Assembly (NCBI GenBank): GCA_963721335.1
Contig: CAVRIV010000008.1
Coordinates: 1,402,366 to 1,466,365, forward strand
DNA length: 64,000 nucleotides
Direction of reading: 5' to 3'
Source of the DNA: CAVXDY01 sp963721335
Lineage (GTDB): Bacteria; Actinomycetota; Thermoleophilia; Miltoncostaeales; Miltoncostaeaceae
The position numbers and the translations under genes are program-made. Under the pieces are notes generated by a model. It was not told the DNA's origin. It was given only the letters and a program-made list of their open reading frames with translations, and did no database searches. Below, piece after piece: positions 7,751-16,306 of this stretch (positions are counted from its first letter, which is position 1; the number at the start of each line of letters is the position of its first letter).

Positions 7751-8686
7751 ATGGGCGTCGCCCGGACGCTCGTGCGGTCCCGATCAGGGCGGCGGCTCGC
7801 CGCCGCCCTGGCCGCGGTCGTCATCGTCCTCGCGGGCGCGGGGTGCGATGAGCGGATCGCGGCGCCGCCCGCCGCCGGAGAGCCGGGCGTGGCGATGGTG
7901 CTCACGCGCGACTTCGGCACGCAGGAGGTGGCCACGGCGCGCGCGGCGCCCGACCAGTCGGCGATGGCCGCGCTGCAGGGCTCGTTCCGCGTCGAGACGC
8001 GGTACTCGGGCGCCTACGTGCAGGGCATCGACGGCCTGGCCGGGTCGTCCGGCGCCGGCACCGACTGGCTCTACTTCGTGAACGGCGTCGAGGCCGATGT
8101 GGGCGCGGCCGCATACGACCTGCACGCGGGCGATCGAGTGTGGTGGGACCACCGGCGCTGGCACGGGCGCCCGGCCGTGGGCGCCGTCGTCGGCGCGTGG
8201 CCGGAGCCCTTCCTCCACGGCTACGGAGGCGACGGGGCTCCCCGGGTGGCCGCCGACCCGCCGCTCGCGGGCGCCCTCTCGGCGGCCGGGGTGCATGTCA
8301 CGGCCGGAGACGCTCCCTATCGGGCGCTGGTGGGGAGCGACGCCGACCTGCGCCGCCGCGACCCGGCCTGGAGCCGGGCGGCGTCGGATCCTCAGCGGGC
8401 AGGGATGACCGCCTGGATCGCCGACGGCGCGGTCCACGCCTGGGACGGCGCCGCCGGACGCTCGGTGGAGGTGCCCGGCGCGGTGGCCGTGGTTGCGGCC
8501 GTTCGCGCGGGGACCGCGGCCGGCGACGGGGTGGTGCTCGCGGTGGCCGGGCTGGACGGGCCCCGGGCGCAGCGGGCCGCGCGCCAGGTGGTCGCCGACC
8601 CCGGGCTGCTGCGCGACCGCTACGCCGTGTGCCTCGACCCCGGCGGGCGCCCCGTGTGCGCGGGCGGCGCGGGGACGACCGGATGA
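7751..8686 (+). CDS. DUF4430 lipoprotein, probable B12-binding
   Basis: The 311-residue product carries a lipoprotein signal with lipobox LAGAGC (Cys at about residue 32). The DUF4430 block follows at residues about 70-135 and is textbook: GAYVQGIDGLAG, TDWLYFVNGVEADVGA and HAGDRVWWDHRRW. The C-terminal half (140-311) is unfamiliar, Ala/Gly-rich, and contains CLDPGGRPVC, a possible disulfide. It lies 18 bases after the first DUF4430 gene and overlaps the T-component start by 4 bases. I infer a membrane-anchored receptor that hands corrinoid to the ECF importer. Two DUF4430 proteins in one riboswitch operon suggest different partners or steps. Confidence 0.8.
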   Translation: MGVARTLVRSRSGRRLAAALAAVVIVLAGAGCDERIAAPPAAGEPGVAMVLTRDFGTQEVATARAAPDQSAMAALQGSFRVETRYSGAYVQGIDGLAGSSGAGTDWLYFVNGVEADVGAAAYDLHAGDRVWWDHRRWHGRPAVGAVVGAWPEPFLHGYGGDGAPRVAADPPLAGALSAAGVHVTAGDAPYRALVGSDADLRRRDPAWSRAASDPQRAGMTAWIADGAVHAWDGAAGRSVEVPGAVAVVAAVRAGTAAGDGVVLAVAGLDGPRAQRAARQVVADPGLLRDRYAVCLDPGGRPVCAGGAGTTG

Positions 8687-9534
8687 GCGCCGGCCTGCCG
8701 CCCGCCCCGGTGCTGCTGCCGGTCACCGCGCTCGTGACCCTGGCGTTCCTGGGCGATCACCCGATCGTGCTGGTCGCCGTCCTGATCGTCGCCGGCGTCG
8801 CGCTCCGCGCGGCCGGCGGCTCGCGGCTCGCGTGGATCGCCGGGGCGGCATCGGGTATCGGCATCGCCCTGATCGGCCCGTTCGCCGGGCCGAACGGCAA
8901 CCTCATCCTCATCGACGGGCCCTCGTTCGCCGTGATCGACCTCCAGGTGACCGTGGAGGAGGTGGGCTACGGGCTGGCGGCGGGAATGCGCCTGTGCGCG
9001 GTGATCTGGCTGGCGGCCGCGGGCCTCGCGGCCCTCGACCCCGACCGCCTGCACGCCCGGGCGACGCGGCTCGCCCCGCACTCGGCGCTCCTGGTCGCCC
9101 TGGGCGCGCGCCTGCTGCCCCTGCTGCGCAGCGACGCCCGGGCCGTGGGCGACGCGGCCCGCCTGCGCGGCATCGCCCCGGCGGGTGGCCGCGGGGCCTC
9201 CGCGGTGCGCCGGGCGGCCCGGCTCTACCTCCCCCTGCTGGCGACGAGCCTCGAGCGGGGCCTCGACCAGGGCGAGGCGCTCGCCGCCCGCGGCTTCGGC
9301 CACGGCCGCGTGGTCTCGCTGCCCGAGCGGCCCCTGACGGCCCGGGAGCGGGCCGCCGCCCTCGGCGGCCTCGTCGCCCTGGGCGCGGTCGTCGCGGCGG
9401 GCGTCGCCGGCGCCCTCGACTTCACGTGGTACCCGCGCAGCGGAAGCCCCTGGGGCACGGGCCCGATCGTCGTCGCCGCCGCGGCGGCGCTGGCCGGGAT
9501 CGCCTGGGCCCTCACGCTCCGGCGGCGAGCATGA
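8683..9534 (+). CDS. ECF transporter transmembrane (T) component
   Basis: The 283-residue membrane protein belongs to the CbiQ/EcfT family, which couples the ATPases to the substrate-binding S protein. It has about five or six hydrophobic segments and the cytoplasmic coupling region with EALAARGFG (residues about 200-208), the conserved Ala-Arg-Gly motif that docks into the ATPase groove. A preceding ARLLPLLRSDARAVGDAARLRG helix is also typical. ATG at 8683 overlaps the lipoprotein stop and the stop overlaps the ATPase start. Group: dedicated ECF module, since its own A and S genes follow directly. Confidence 0.9.
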   Translation: MSAGLPPAPVLLPVTALVTLAFLGDHPIVLVAVLIVAGVALRAAGGSRLAWIAGAASGIGIALIGPFAGPNGNLILIDGPSFAVIDLQVTVEEVGYGLAAGMRLCAVIWLAAAGLAALDPDRLHARATRLAPHSALLVALGARLLPLLRSDARAVGDAARLRGIAPAGGRGASAVRRAARLYLPLLATSLERGLDQGEALAARGFGHGRVVSLPERPLTARERAAALGGLVALGAVVAAGVAGALDFTWYPRSGSPWGTGPIVVAAAAALAGIAWALTLRRRA

Positions 9535-10944
9535 CGGCGAGCGCCGAGCTGAGGGGCGTGCGCTACTCGTACCCGGGGGCGGGCGCGCCCACCCTGGACG
9601 GCGTGGACCTGTCGGTGGCGCCGGGCGAGGTCGTCCTGCTGGCCGGGCCCTCGGGCGGCGGCAAGTCGACCATCCTGCGCGTGCTCGGAGGTCTCGTCCC
9701 CCACTTCCACGGCGGGGTCGTGACGGGCGCAGGACGGGCCGCCGGACTCGACCTGGCCCGCGCCCGCCCCGCGGAGATCGCGGGCCGCATCGGCGTCATG
9801 TTCCAGGAGCCCGAGACGCAGGGGATCTTCTCGCAGGTGGTTCGCGACGTCGCCTTCTCGCTCCAGACGCGGGGCTTCGAGGCCGCGAGCATCCTCGCGC
9901 GGGCCGAGGCCGCTCTGGCGGAGGTGGGCGCGGCCCACCTGGCCGGCCGCCGCCTGGAGGAGCTGTCGTCCGGCGAGCGTCAGCGGGCCGCCCTCGCCGC
10001 GGTGCTGGCCCCGGGACCCGCGCTGCTGCTGCTCGACGAGCCCACCAGCCAGCTCGACGACGAGGGTGCCGACCGCCTCGCGTCGATCCTCCGGGCCGTC
10101 GCCGACGGCGGCGCCGCGGTGATCGTCTCCGAGCACCGCATCGACCGCATCGCCCCGATCGCCGACCGCGTGCTGAGCGTGGCGGCGGGGCGGATCGCAC
10201 CCGGTCACCCGGACGACGCCCCGGCGAGGGGCGCCGTGCCCGGCGAGCCGGGCGCCGTGGCCCTTTCGGCCACGGGCCTCGTGGCCGAGCGCGGCGGGCG
10301 GGCGGTGCTGGCCGGCGCCGACCTCGACGTGCGGCGCGGCGAGGCCGTGGCGCTGGTGGGCCCCAACGGCTCCGGCAAGACGACCCTGATGCGCGCTGCT
10401 GGCCGGGCTCGACCGTCCCGCCGCCGGGCGCATCGTGCTCGCCGGCCGCGACGTCACGGGGATCCCTCCCGAGCGGCGGTTCCCCGCGCTCTCCCTGCTC
10501 CCCCAGGATCCCGGGCGGCACCTGCTGTGCGAGCGGGCCGACGACGAGGCCGGCCTCGGCCTCACGACGCTCGGGGTGCCCCACGAGCGCGCGCGGGCCC
10601 GCGGCGCCGGCCTGCTGGCGGAGCTCGGCCTGCCGGACGCGGGCCCGCGGCACCCGCGCGACCTGTCGGTGGGCGAGCGGGAGCGGGTGGCCCTGGCCGC
10701 CGCCCTCGCCGCGGACCCCCTCGTGCTGCTGCTGGACGAGCCCACCCGGGGCATGGATCCCGGCCGGAGGGCTCAGCTCGCCGCGATCGTGCGCGCGCGG
10801 GTCGCCGGCGGGGCGGCGGCCCTCGTGGCGACACACGACCGCGCCTTCGCCGCCGCCGCCTGCGATCGGACGGTGACGCTGCGCGACGGGCGCGCCCATC
10901 CCGAGCGCGTCCCGGGCGTCGCCGAGGCCGGAGCCGTGGCGTGA
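9531..10944 (+). CDS. ECF transporter double ATP-binding (A-A') protein, frameshifted
   Basis: Two ABC ATPase halves lie in one gene of about 470 codons. Half 1 has Walker A GPSGGGKST, Q-loop FQEPETQ, signature LSSGERQR and Walker B LLLLDEPTS. Half 2 has GPNGSGKTT, signature LSVGERER and LLLDEPTRGMD. One extra base near 10395 breaks the frame just after the second Walker A. Removing it restores RLLAGLDRPAAGRIVL and joins the two parts exactly. Fused A and A' subunits are common in actinobacterial ECF systems. Since all other motifs are intact, I favour a sequence error over a dead gene. It powers the transporter formed with 8683 and 10941. Confidence 0.88.
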
Positions 10945-11564
10945 GCGCGGCGAGCACCCTGGCGCTGTCCGGCCTGGCCCTCCTGGCGGCGGGGCTCTTC
11001 GCGTTCGAGCGCCGGCGCTTCGACCCGCGCGCCCTGGCGCTCGCCGCGACCCTCGCGGCCCTCGCCACCGCCGGGCGGGTCCTGGTGCCGATCCCCTCGG
11101 CCAAGCCCGTCACCGCCGTCTGCCTGCTGGCGGGGATCTGCCTCGGCCCGGCGAGCGGCGCGGCCGTGGGGGCGTCGACGGCCCTCCTGTCGAACGCCTT
11201 TCTGGGGCAGGGCCCGTGGACGCCCTGGCAGATGCTGCTCTGGGGGCTCATCGGCGTGGCGGGCGGGCTCCTCGGCCCCGTGCTGCGGAACCGCACGGCG
11301 CTCGTCGCCGCGGGCGCCATCGCGGCGCTCGCGTTCGGCGCGTGCATGAACGTCTGGCAGCTCGCGACCTTCGGGCCGGAGCTGAGCCTGCAGGCCTTCG
11401 TCGTGACCCAGTCGGCGGCCCTGCCGTTCGACATCACCCACGCCGTCGCCACCGCCCTCGTCCTGGCCGTGATCGGCCCGGCCTCGATCCGCCTGCTCGA
11501 CCGGTACGCCGTGCGATTGGAGGGGCACTGGGCGCCCGGCCCCGAGCGCGAGGAACCCGCGTGA
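10941..11564 (+). CDS. ECF transporter substrate-specific (S) component, probable corrinoid
   Basis: The 207-residue product has about six transmembrane segments with the small-residue packing of ECF S proteins (for example TAVCLLAGICLGPASGAAVG and PFDITHAVATALVLAVIG). S components bind the vitamin in the membrane. I cannot assign the substrate from motifs. The riboswitch and the DUF4430 neighbours point to cobalamin or a corrinoid precursor. GTG at 10941 overlaps the ATPase stop by 4 bases, and the stop overlaps the next GTG. Many annotations would call it only a membrane protein or an ECF S component of unknown specificity. Confidence 0.78.
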   Translation: MSAASTLALSGLALLAAGLFAFERRRFDPRALALAATLAALATAGRVLVPIPSAKPVTAVCLLAGICLGPASGAAVGASTALLSNAFLGQGPWTPWQMLLWGLIGVAGGLLGPVLRNRTALVAAGAIAALAFGACMNVWQLATFGPELSLQAFVVTQSAALPFDITHAVATALVLAVIGPASIRLLDRYAVRLEGHWAPGPEREEPA

Positions 11565-12418
11565 GGGCCATCGCCCTCACGGCTCTGGCCGTCACCGCGC
11601 TCGCCGGGCCGCTCGCCGTGCCGGCGAGCGCGGGACCCACCCAGGCCGCGGTGAGCTACCTCGCCGGCCGGCAGGCGGCCGGCGGCTGCTACGCCGAGCC
11701 CGGAGGGGAGCCCTCGCCGGAGCTCACCGCCTGGGTCGCCATCGGCCTGCGCGCCGTGCGCGCCCCGGTCCCCGCGGGCGCCCGCCTCTGCCTGGCGCGG
11801 TCCGCGCGGTCGGCGCGCGTGCCCACGGACGCCCAGCGGACGATCCTGGGCCTGGTGGCGGCCGGCGGGGACCCGCGCCGCGACGGCGGGGTCAACCTCG
11901 TCGCGCGGGTGCGCAACCAGATCCGGCGCGACGGCAGCATCCCGCCGACCGTCAACGCGACGGCCTTCGGCGCGCTCGCCCTGCGGGCGGCCGGCGCCCC
12001 CGTGCCGACCTCGGTGCGGCGGGCCATCGTGCGTGGCCAGCAGCGCGGCGGCGCGTGGGGTCTGGGCGGGCTGCCCGACTCGAACATCACGGCCGCCGCG
12101 ATCGAGGCGCTGGTGGCCACGGGGAGCGGGCCGGGCTCGCGCCCGGTGCGTCGCGGCGTGGCGGCGCTCGCCCGCTTCCGTCACTCCGGCGGCTACGGCC
12201 TCACCCTGGGCTCCCCGCCCGACGCTCAGTCCACCGCCTGGGTGGCCCAGGCCCTCGTCGCCGCCGGCCGCGATCCCGGGGCGGCGCTGACGGCCCTGCG
12301 GCGCCTCCAGCGCCCCGACGGGTCGTTCGCCTATCGCCGCGGGCTGGCGATCACGCCGGTGTGGGTGACCGCGCAGGCCCTGCCGGCGCTCGCTCGGCGA
12401 CCGCTTCCGGTCGTCTAG
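11561..12418 (+). CDS. Secreted alpha/alpha-toroid protein (intrinsic-factor alpha-domain-like)
   Basis: The 285-residue product has a Sec signal ending near VPASAGP, then repeated helical units with the QW-like pattern of prenyltransferase/squalene-cyclase toroids: ELTAWVAIGLRAV, NATAFGALALRAAG, NITAAAIEALVATG, QSTAWVAQALVAAG and LQRPDGSFAYRR. The same alpha6/alpha6 barrel forms the N-terminal domain of human intrinsic factor and transcobalamin. A cyclase DXDD acid motif is not seen, so catalysis is unlikely. It is the last gene of the B12 riboswitch operon. I infer it works with the DUF4430 proteins as a split B12 carrier. Its stop overlaps the convergent gene at 12415 by 4 bases. Confidence 0.78.
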   Translation: MRAIALTALAVTALAGPLAVPASAGPTQAAVSYLAGRQAAGGCYAEPGGEPSPELTAWVAIGLRAVRAPVPAGARLCLARSARSARVPTDAQRTILGLVAAGGDPRRDGGVNLVARVRNQIRRDGSIPPTVNATAFGALALRAAGAPVPTSVRRAIVRGQQRGGAWGLGGLPDSNITAAAIEALVATGSGPGSRPVRRGVAALARFRHSGGYGLTLGSPPDAQSTAWVAQALVAAGRDPGAALTALRRLQRPDGSFAYRRGLAITPVWVTAQALPALARRPLPVV

Positions 12419-12624
12419 CGGGCCCCGGTCGAGGGCGGCAGCTCGTCGAGGCCGATGGCCTCGAGGGCGTCCCGCAGGGCGTCGAGCCGGTCCCGTGCCG
12501 CCGCCAGGTCCTCGTCGTCGGGCTCCTCGGCCAGCAGGGCGTCGATGGCGGGGCGGATCTCGGCGATCTCGGCCCGCGACCCGGCCCGGGCGGCGGCGAG
12601 GAGAAGTCCCTCGCGCTCGCTCAC
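12415..12624 (-). CDS. Small acidic helical protein
   Basis: The 69-residue product starts at a GTG that overlaps the monooxygenase stop by 4 bases (GTGA), so the two are probably co-translated. It is helical and acidic with heptad-like Leu/Ala spacing (DLAAARDRLDALRDALEAIG), which could make a short coiled coil. I recognise no family and no catalytic motif. A partner or stability role for the upstream monooxygenase is only a guess from the coupling. Confidence 0.5.
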   Translation of the reverse strand: MSEREGLLLAAARAGSRAEIAEIRPAIDALLAEEPDDEDLAAARDRLDALRDALEAIGLDELPPSTGAR

Positions 12625-13652
12625 TCCTCCGGGGGCGGCCAGCGCTCCTCGGGTCGCGCGTGGACCTGGCCGGCCACCATGATCCGCTGGCGTCCCGGGT
12701 CGTTGGCCTCGTAGGGCCGCACGGCCGGAGCGCGCCACACCTCGTAGCTGGTGCAGGCGGCGTCCGGGTCGTCGGGGTTCTGGGCGATGGCCTCCGCGAG
12801 CGCGTGCGCGTCCCCGAGCCCGATGCCCGAGCTGACGCCGGTCTCGGGGCCGAAGAAGTGCGCTGCGTCGCCGATGATGACCACGCCCGGCGTCCACCAC
12901 CGCGGGCACGCCAGGAGCTGGGGCTCGGAGTAGCGGATCTGCTCGATCGAGGTGACGCCCTCGACGGCCGAGGCCGACTCGGGGAGGAGCCGTACCCACA
13001 TCTCCTTGATCGCCTCGACGCCCGGGGCGAGCGCCGCCTCGGCGCCCACGCGGTCCATGCTTCGCCAGCCGGCGGACCCCTCGTGCCAGGAGAGCATCCC
13101 GATGTGCCCGCCGTCGGACTGGTAGGCCATCGCGAACGACGTGTCGGCGACCGAGGGGCTCATGAAGCCGAGGGCCGCCTCGGGCAGCGCCGCGTAGTCG
13201 GCCTCGAGGCCCGCCATCTCGCGCGTCGGCGACCGCATGCCGTCGCAGGCCACGACGAGGTCCGCCTCGAAGGTGGTGGGCCCGTCGGGGCCCTCGGCGA
13301 CGACGCCCACGACGCGGCCGTCCGGCTCGCGCAGCAGCTCGACGACGGTGTGCTCGTTCACGATCGGCAGATCGCGCTCGAGCGCCTCGATGAGCGCGCC
13401 GAACCGCACCGCCACGGCCACCGGCGGCTGGTTGGGGCGAGGGGCGATCGGCCGGCCGGCTCGGCGGACCTCGTCGTAGACCCCCACCTCCTCCAGCGGC
13501 TCGTAGCCCTGGAAGCCCAGCATGTAGCCCCGGGGGACGTAGTGGCCCGCGGGCATCCGCTCGATGACGACGGGCTCGAACCCCCGCAGCCGGAGCAGGC
13601 GAGCGAAGGTCATCCCGACCATCCCGCCCCCGGCGATCACCACCTTCATCAT
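12621..13652 (-). CDS. FAD-dependent monooxygenase-like oxidoreductase
   Basis: The 343-residue product has the Rossmann FAD motif GGGMVG at the N-terminus, the central DG motif VVACDGMRSPTR and the C-terminal GDAAHFFGPETG that contacts FAD, placing it in the p-hydroxybenzoate-hydroxylase-like flavoprotein group. Such enzymes hydroxylate or epoxidise aromatic or isoprenoid substrates with NAD(P)H. The substrate is not evident here. Two adjacent ATG codons (13650-13652 and 13647-13649) can serve as start. An upstream extension into 13736 lacks conservation signals. Length is somewhat below the family norm of about 380-400. It is followed by a coupled 69-residue gene. Confidence 0.82.
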   Translation of the reverse strand: MMKVVIAGGGMVGMTFARLLRLRGFEPVVIERMPAGHYVPRGYMLGFQGYEPLEEVGVYDEVRRAGRPIAPRPNQPPVAVAVRFGALIEALERDLPIVNEHTVVELLREPDGRVVGVVAEGPDGPTTFEADLVVACDGMRSPTREMAGLEADYAALPEAALGFMSPSVADTSFAMAYQSDGGHIGMLSWHEGSAGWRSMDRVGAEAALAPGVEAIKEMWVRLLPESASAVEGVTSIEQIRYSEPQLLACPRWWTPGVVIIGDAAHFFGPETGVSSGIGLGDAHALAEAIAQNPDDPDAACTSYEVWRAPAVRPYEANDPGRQRIMVAGQVHARPEERWPPPEE

Positions 13653-13759
13653 GGCTCCAAGCCTACGGGATGGGGAGGCCGCCCGGCCCCGCGCGGCGGT
13701 ACCGTGGCGGCACGCGAATGGGACCCCCACGACCACCCGGCGACGACGACGGCGGCACG

Positions 13760-14872
13760 ATGGACGCCGCGGACCGGGCCGTGCTCGACGCCGCGAGCCT
13801 CTTCTCGCTGGAGCCCTCGCTCGCGGCCCTCGCCGAGGGCGCCCGCCGCATCACGGGCGCGCGGTTCGGGGCCGTGGGGCTCGCGGGGCCCGATCCCGAG
13901 GAGTTCTCGGCCTTCGTCACGGCCGGCCTCACCGACGCGCAGATCGACGCCATCGGGCCCCTGCCGCGCGTGCACGGCCTGCTCGGCGCGGTGCTCGCCG
14001 ACGGGGCGCCGCTGCGCGTGGCGGACATCCGCGCCGACCCGCGCGCGAGCGGGTGGTGGCCGCGCGCGCACCCGGCCATGACCGCCCTGCTGGGCGCGCC
14101 GCTGCGGGTGGGCGGCGCGGTGCTGGGAGCCGTCTACGTCGCCAACGAGGCCGGCGGCCCGCCGTTCGGCGCGGAGGACGAGGCCGCCATCGTGGGGCTG
14201 GCCGATCGGGCGGCTCCCCTCGTGCGCTCCCTGCGCGAGGCCGAGGACGGGCGCCTGCTGGTGCTCTCCGCCGAGCGGGCTCGCATCGCGCGCGACCTGC
14301 ACGACGCCCTCTCGCAGTCGCTGTTCTCGATCGGCCTGCGCGCCGAGGCCGCCCGGCGGGACCTGGCGGGGGCCCCCGGCCGGGCCGACGTGCACCTCGC
14401 GAGCATCGCCGACATCGCGCGCGACGCCCGGGCCGAGCTGGGCGCCGTGGTGGAGGGGCTGCGCCCCCCCGCGATCGACGACGAGGGCCTGCCGCGGGCG
14501 CTGCGGAGCCTCGCGGGAGCGCTCGACCGCCTCGGCGAGGCGGATGTCGAGGTGGATCTGACCGACGAGCCGGAGCCCGCGCCAGAGCGCGACCGTGAGG
14601 TGTTCCTGATCCTGCAGGAGGCCCTGGTGAACGCGGTGCGCCACGCCCACGCCCGGCGCGTGCGGCTGACCATGCGCGGCGAGGACGGGGGGCTGCGCGC
14701 GGAGGTCGCCGACGACGGCGTGGGCTTCGACCCCGAGGACGCGCGGGCGCGGGCGCGGCGGATGGGCCTGAACGCCATGCGCCAGCGCGCGGCGGCCCTC
14801 GGCGGCGAGCTTCGCGTGGAGTCGTCCCCCGGAGAGGGCGCGCGGGTGCTGCTGTGGGTGCCGGGTGAGTGA
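13760..14872 (+). CDS. GAF-domain sensor histidine kinase, NarL-type
   Basis: Residues about 10-160 form a GAF sensor, with no transmembrane helix, so the kinase is cytosolic. HisKA_3 dimerisation follows with the phosphorylated His in ERARIARDLHDALSQSLF, then a HATPase_c domain with N box EALVNAVRHAHA, DDGVGFDPED and GLNAMRQRAAALGG. It should phosphorylate the response regulator at 14865, whose start overlaps this gene by 8 bases. I chose ATG 13760 because the GAF region begins there. ATG 13718 is in frame and possible. The GAF ligand is unknown. Confidence 0.88.
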   Translation: MDAADRAVLDAASLFSLEPSLAALAEGARRITGARFGAVGLAGPDPEEFSAFVTAGLTDAQIDAIGPLPRVHGLLGAVLADGAPLRVADIRADPRASGWWPRAHPAMTALLGAPLRVGGAVLGAVYVANEAGGPPFGAEDEAAIVGLADRAAPLVRSLREAEDGRLLVLSAERARIARDLHDALSQSLFSIGLRAEAARRDLAGAPGRADVHLASIADIARDARAELGAVVEGLRPPAIDDEGLPRALRSLAGALDRLGEADVEVDLTDEPEPAPERDREVFLILQEALVNAVRHAHARRVRLTMRGEDGGLRAEVADDGVGFDPEDARARARRMGLNAMRQRAAALGGELRVESSPGEGARVLLWVPGE

Positions 14873-15512
14873 CCCGGTGCGGGTGTTCGTGGTCGACGAC
14901 CACCCCGCCGTGCGCGAGGGGCTGCGCGCGTTCATCGACACCTACCCCGAGCTGGAGCACGCCGGGGAGGCGGCCGATGGCGAGGCCGCCGTGGAGGCCG
15001 TCCCCGCCGCCCGGCCGGACGTGGTGCTGATGGACCTCGAGCTGCCGGGCATCGACGGGGTCGCCGCCATCGCGCGGCTGCGGGCCCGCGATCCCGGCCT
15101 GGCGGTGCTCGTCCTCACCAGCTTCGGATCGGAGGAGCGCGTCATCGGCGCCCTGCGCGCCGGGGCGCGGGGCTACCTGATGAAGGAGGCCGGCCCGTCC
15201 GAGCTCGTGACCGCGATCCTCGCCGTCGCGCGCGGCGAGGCGGTGCTCGACCCCAAGGTGGCCCAGGCGGTCATCTCCGCGGCCGCCGGAGCGCCGTCGC
15301 CGCTCGACTCCCTCACGCCGCGGGAGCGCGAGGTGCTCGCCCTGGTGGGCGCCGGCCTCACCAACCGCCAGATCTCGCGGCGTCTGGTGATCTCCGAGAA
15401 GACCACGAAGCACCACGTGGGGAGCGTGCTGCGCAAGCTGGGCGTGGCCGGCCGTACCCAGGCCGCGCTGGTGGCCGCCCGGGCGGGGCTGATCGGCGAG
15501 GACGCGGCGTAG
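14865..15512 (+). CDS. NarL/FixJ-family response regulator
   Basis: The 215-residue product has a receiver domain (VVDDHPAVREG, phospho-acceptor D57 in LMDLELPG, TSF switch, conserved Lys in YLMKEAG) and a LuxR-type helix-turn-helix at the C-terminus (LTPREREVLALVGAGLTNRQISRRLVISEKTTKHHV). GTG at 14865 lies inside the kinase gene. It is the cognate partner of that kinase. The 103-base gap after it contains TACCGT near 15583, a possible -10 for the next gene. Target genes cannot be read from the window. Confidence 0.93.
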   Translation: MSDPVRVFVVDDHPAVREGLRAFIDTYPELEHAGEAADGEAAVEAVPAARPDVVLMDLELPGIDGVAAIARLRARDPGLAVLVLTSFGSEERVIGALRAGARGYLMKEAGPSELVTAILAVARGEAVLDPKVAQAVISAAAGAPSPLDSLTPREREVLALVGAGLTNRQISRRLVISEKTTKHHVGSVLRKLGVAGRTQAALVAARAGLIGEDAA

Positions 15513-15615
15513 GGCCGAGTAGGACCGGGTCCCATCCGAAGATGGGCCCGCCGCCCGATGCGGCGGCGCGGGGGCCGTCCTACCGTCGTCGGAGACGATC
15601 CGACGGAGGTGGACG

Positions 15616-16306
15616 ATGCCGAACGCACTCATCACCGGCGCCTCGCGGGGCCTCGGCCGCGCGCTCGCGGCCGCGCTGGCCGAGAGGGGCTGGGGCCTGG
15701 TGATCGACGCGCGCGGCGCCGGCGACCTCGACGCGGCGCGGCGCGAGATCGACCGCGGCGGCACGCTGGAGGCGCGCGCCGGCGACGTGACCGACCCCCG
15801 GCACCGCGACGAGCTGCGGCGGGCGGCGGGCGGCATCGGGGGTCTCGACGCCCTGGTCCTGAACGCGAGCACGCTCGGTCCGAGCCCGCGGCCGTCGCTC
15901 GACCGGTACCCGCTCGACGAGCTGCGGCGGGTGATGGAGGTGAACGCCATCGCGCCGGTCGGGCTGGTGCAGAGCCTGCTGCCCGTCCTGCGCCCGGCGG
16001 CGAGGATCGTGGCCGTCACCTCCGACGCGGGGCGCGAGCACTACGCCGGCTGGGCCGGCTACGGGGCCTCGAAGGCCGCGCTGGAGCTGATCTTCGGCGT
16101 CCTCGGCATGGAGCACCCGGAGCTGTCGGTGCTCGTGGTCGACCCCGGCGACATGCGCACGCAGATGCACCAGGAGGCCTTCCCCGGCGAGGACATCGGC
16201 GACCGGCCCCTGCCCGACGGAGCGGGTGCCGGCGCTGGTGCGCCTGCTGGAGGACGGGGCGCCCAGCGGCCGCTACGAGCTCGCCTCCGAGGCCGTCGCG
16301 TCGTGA
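15616..16306 (+). CDS. SDR-family oxidoreductase, frameshifted near the end
   Basis: This is an NAD(P)-dependent short-chain dehydrogenase of about 229 residues: cofactor motif TGASRGLGRA, LVLNAS, and YGASKAA with the catalytic Tyr and Lys, preceded by VAVTSDAG with the Ser. One-base disruption near 16215 throws the last 30 codons out of frame. The restored tail reads RVPALVRLLEDGAPSGRYEL and ends at TGA 16304-16306, overlapping the queA start. ATG 15616 has the site GGAGG nine bases upstream. The substrate is unknown. The defect is probably a sequence error because the tail stays conserved-looking. Confidence 0.8.

Noticed and set aside
11561..12418. Terpene cyclase or prenyltransferase enzyme.
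   Set aside because: The repeats match the toroid fold but no cyclase acid motif or zinc ligands are seen, and the signal peptide and B12 operon point to a binding role.
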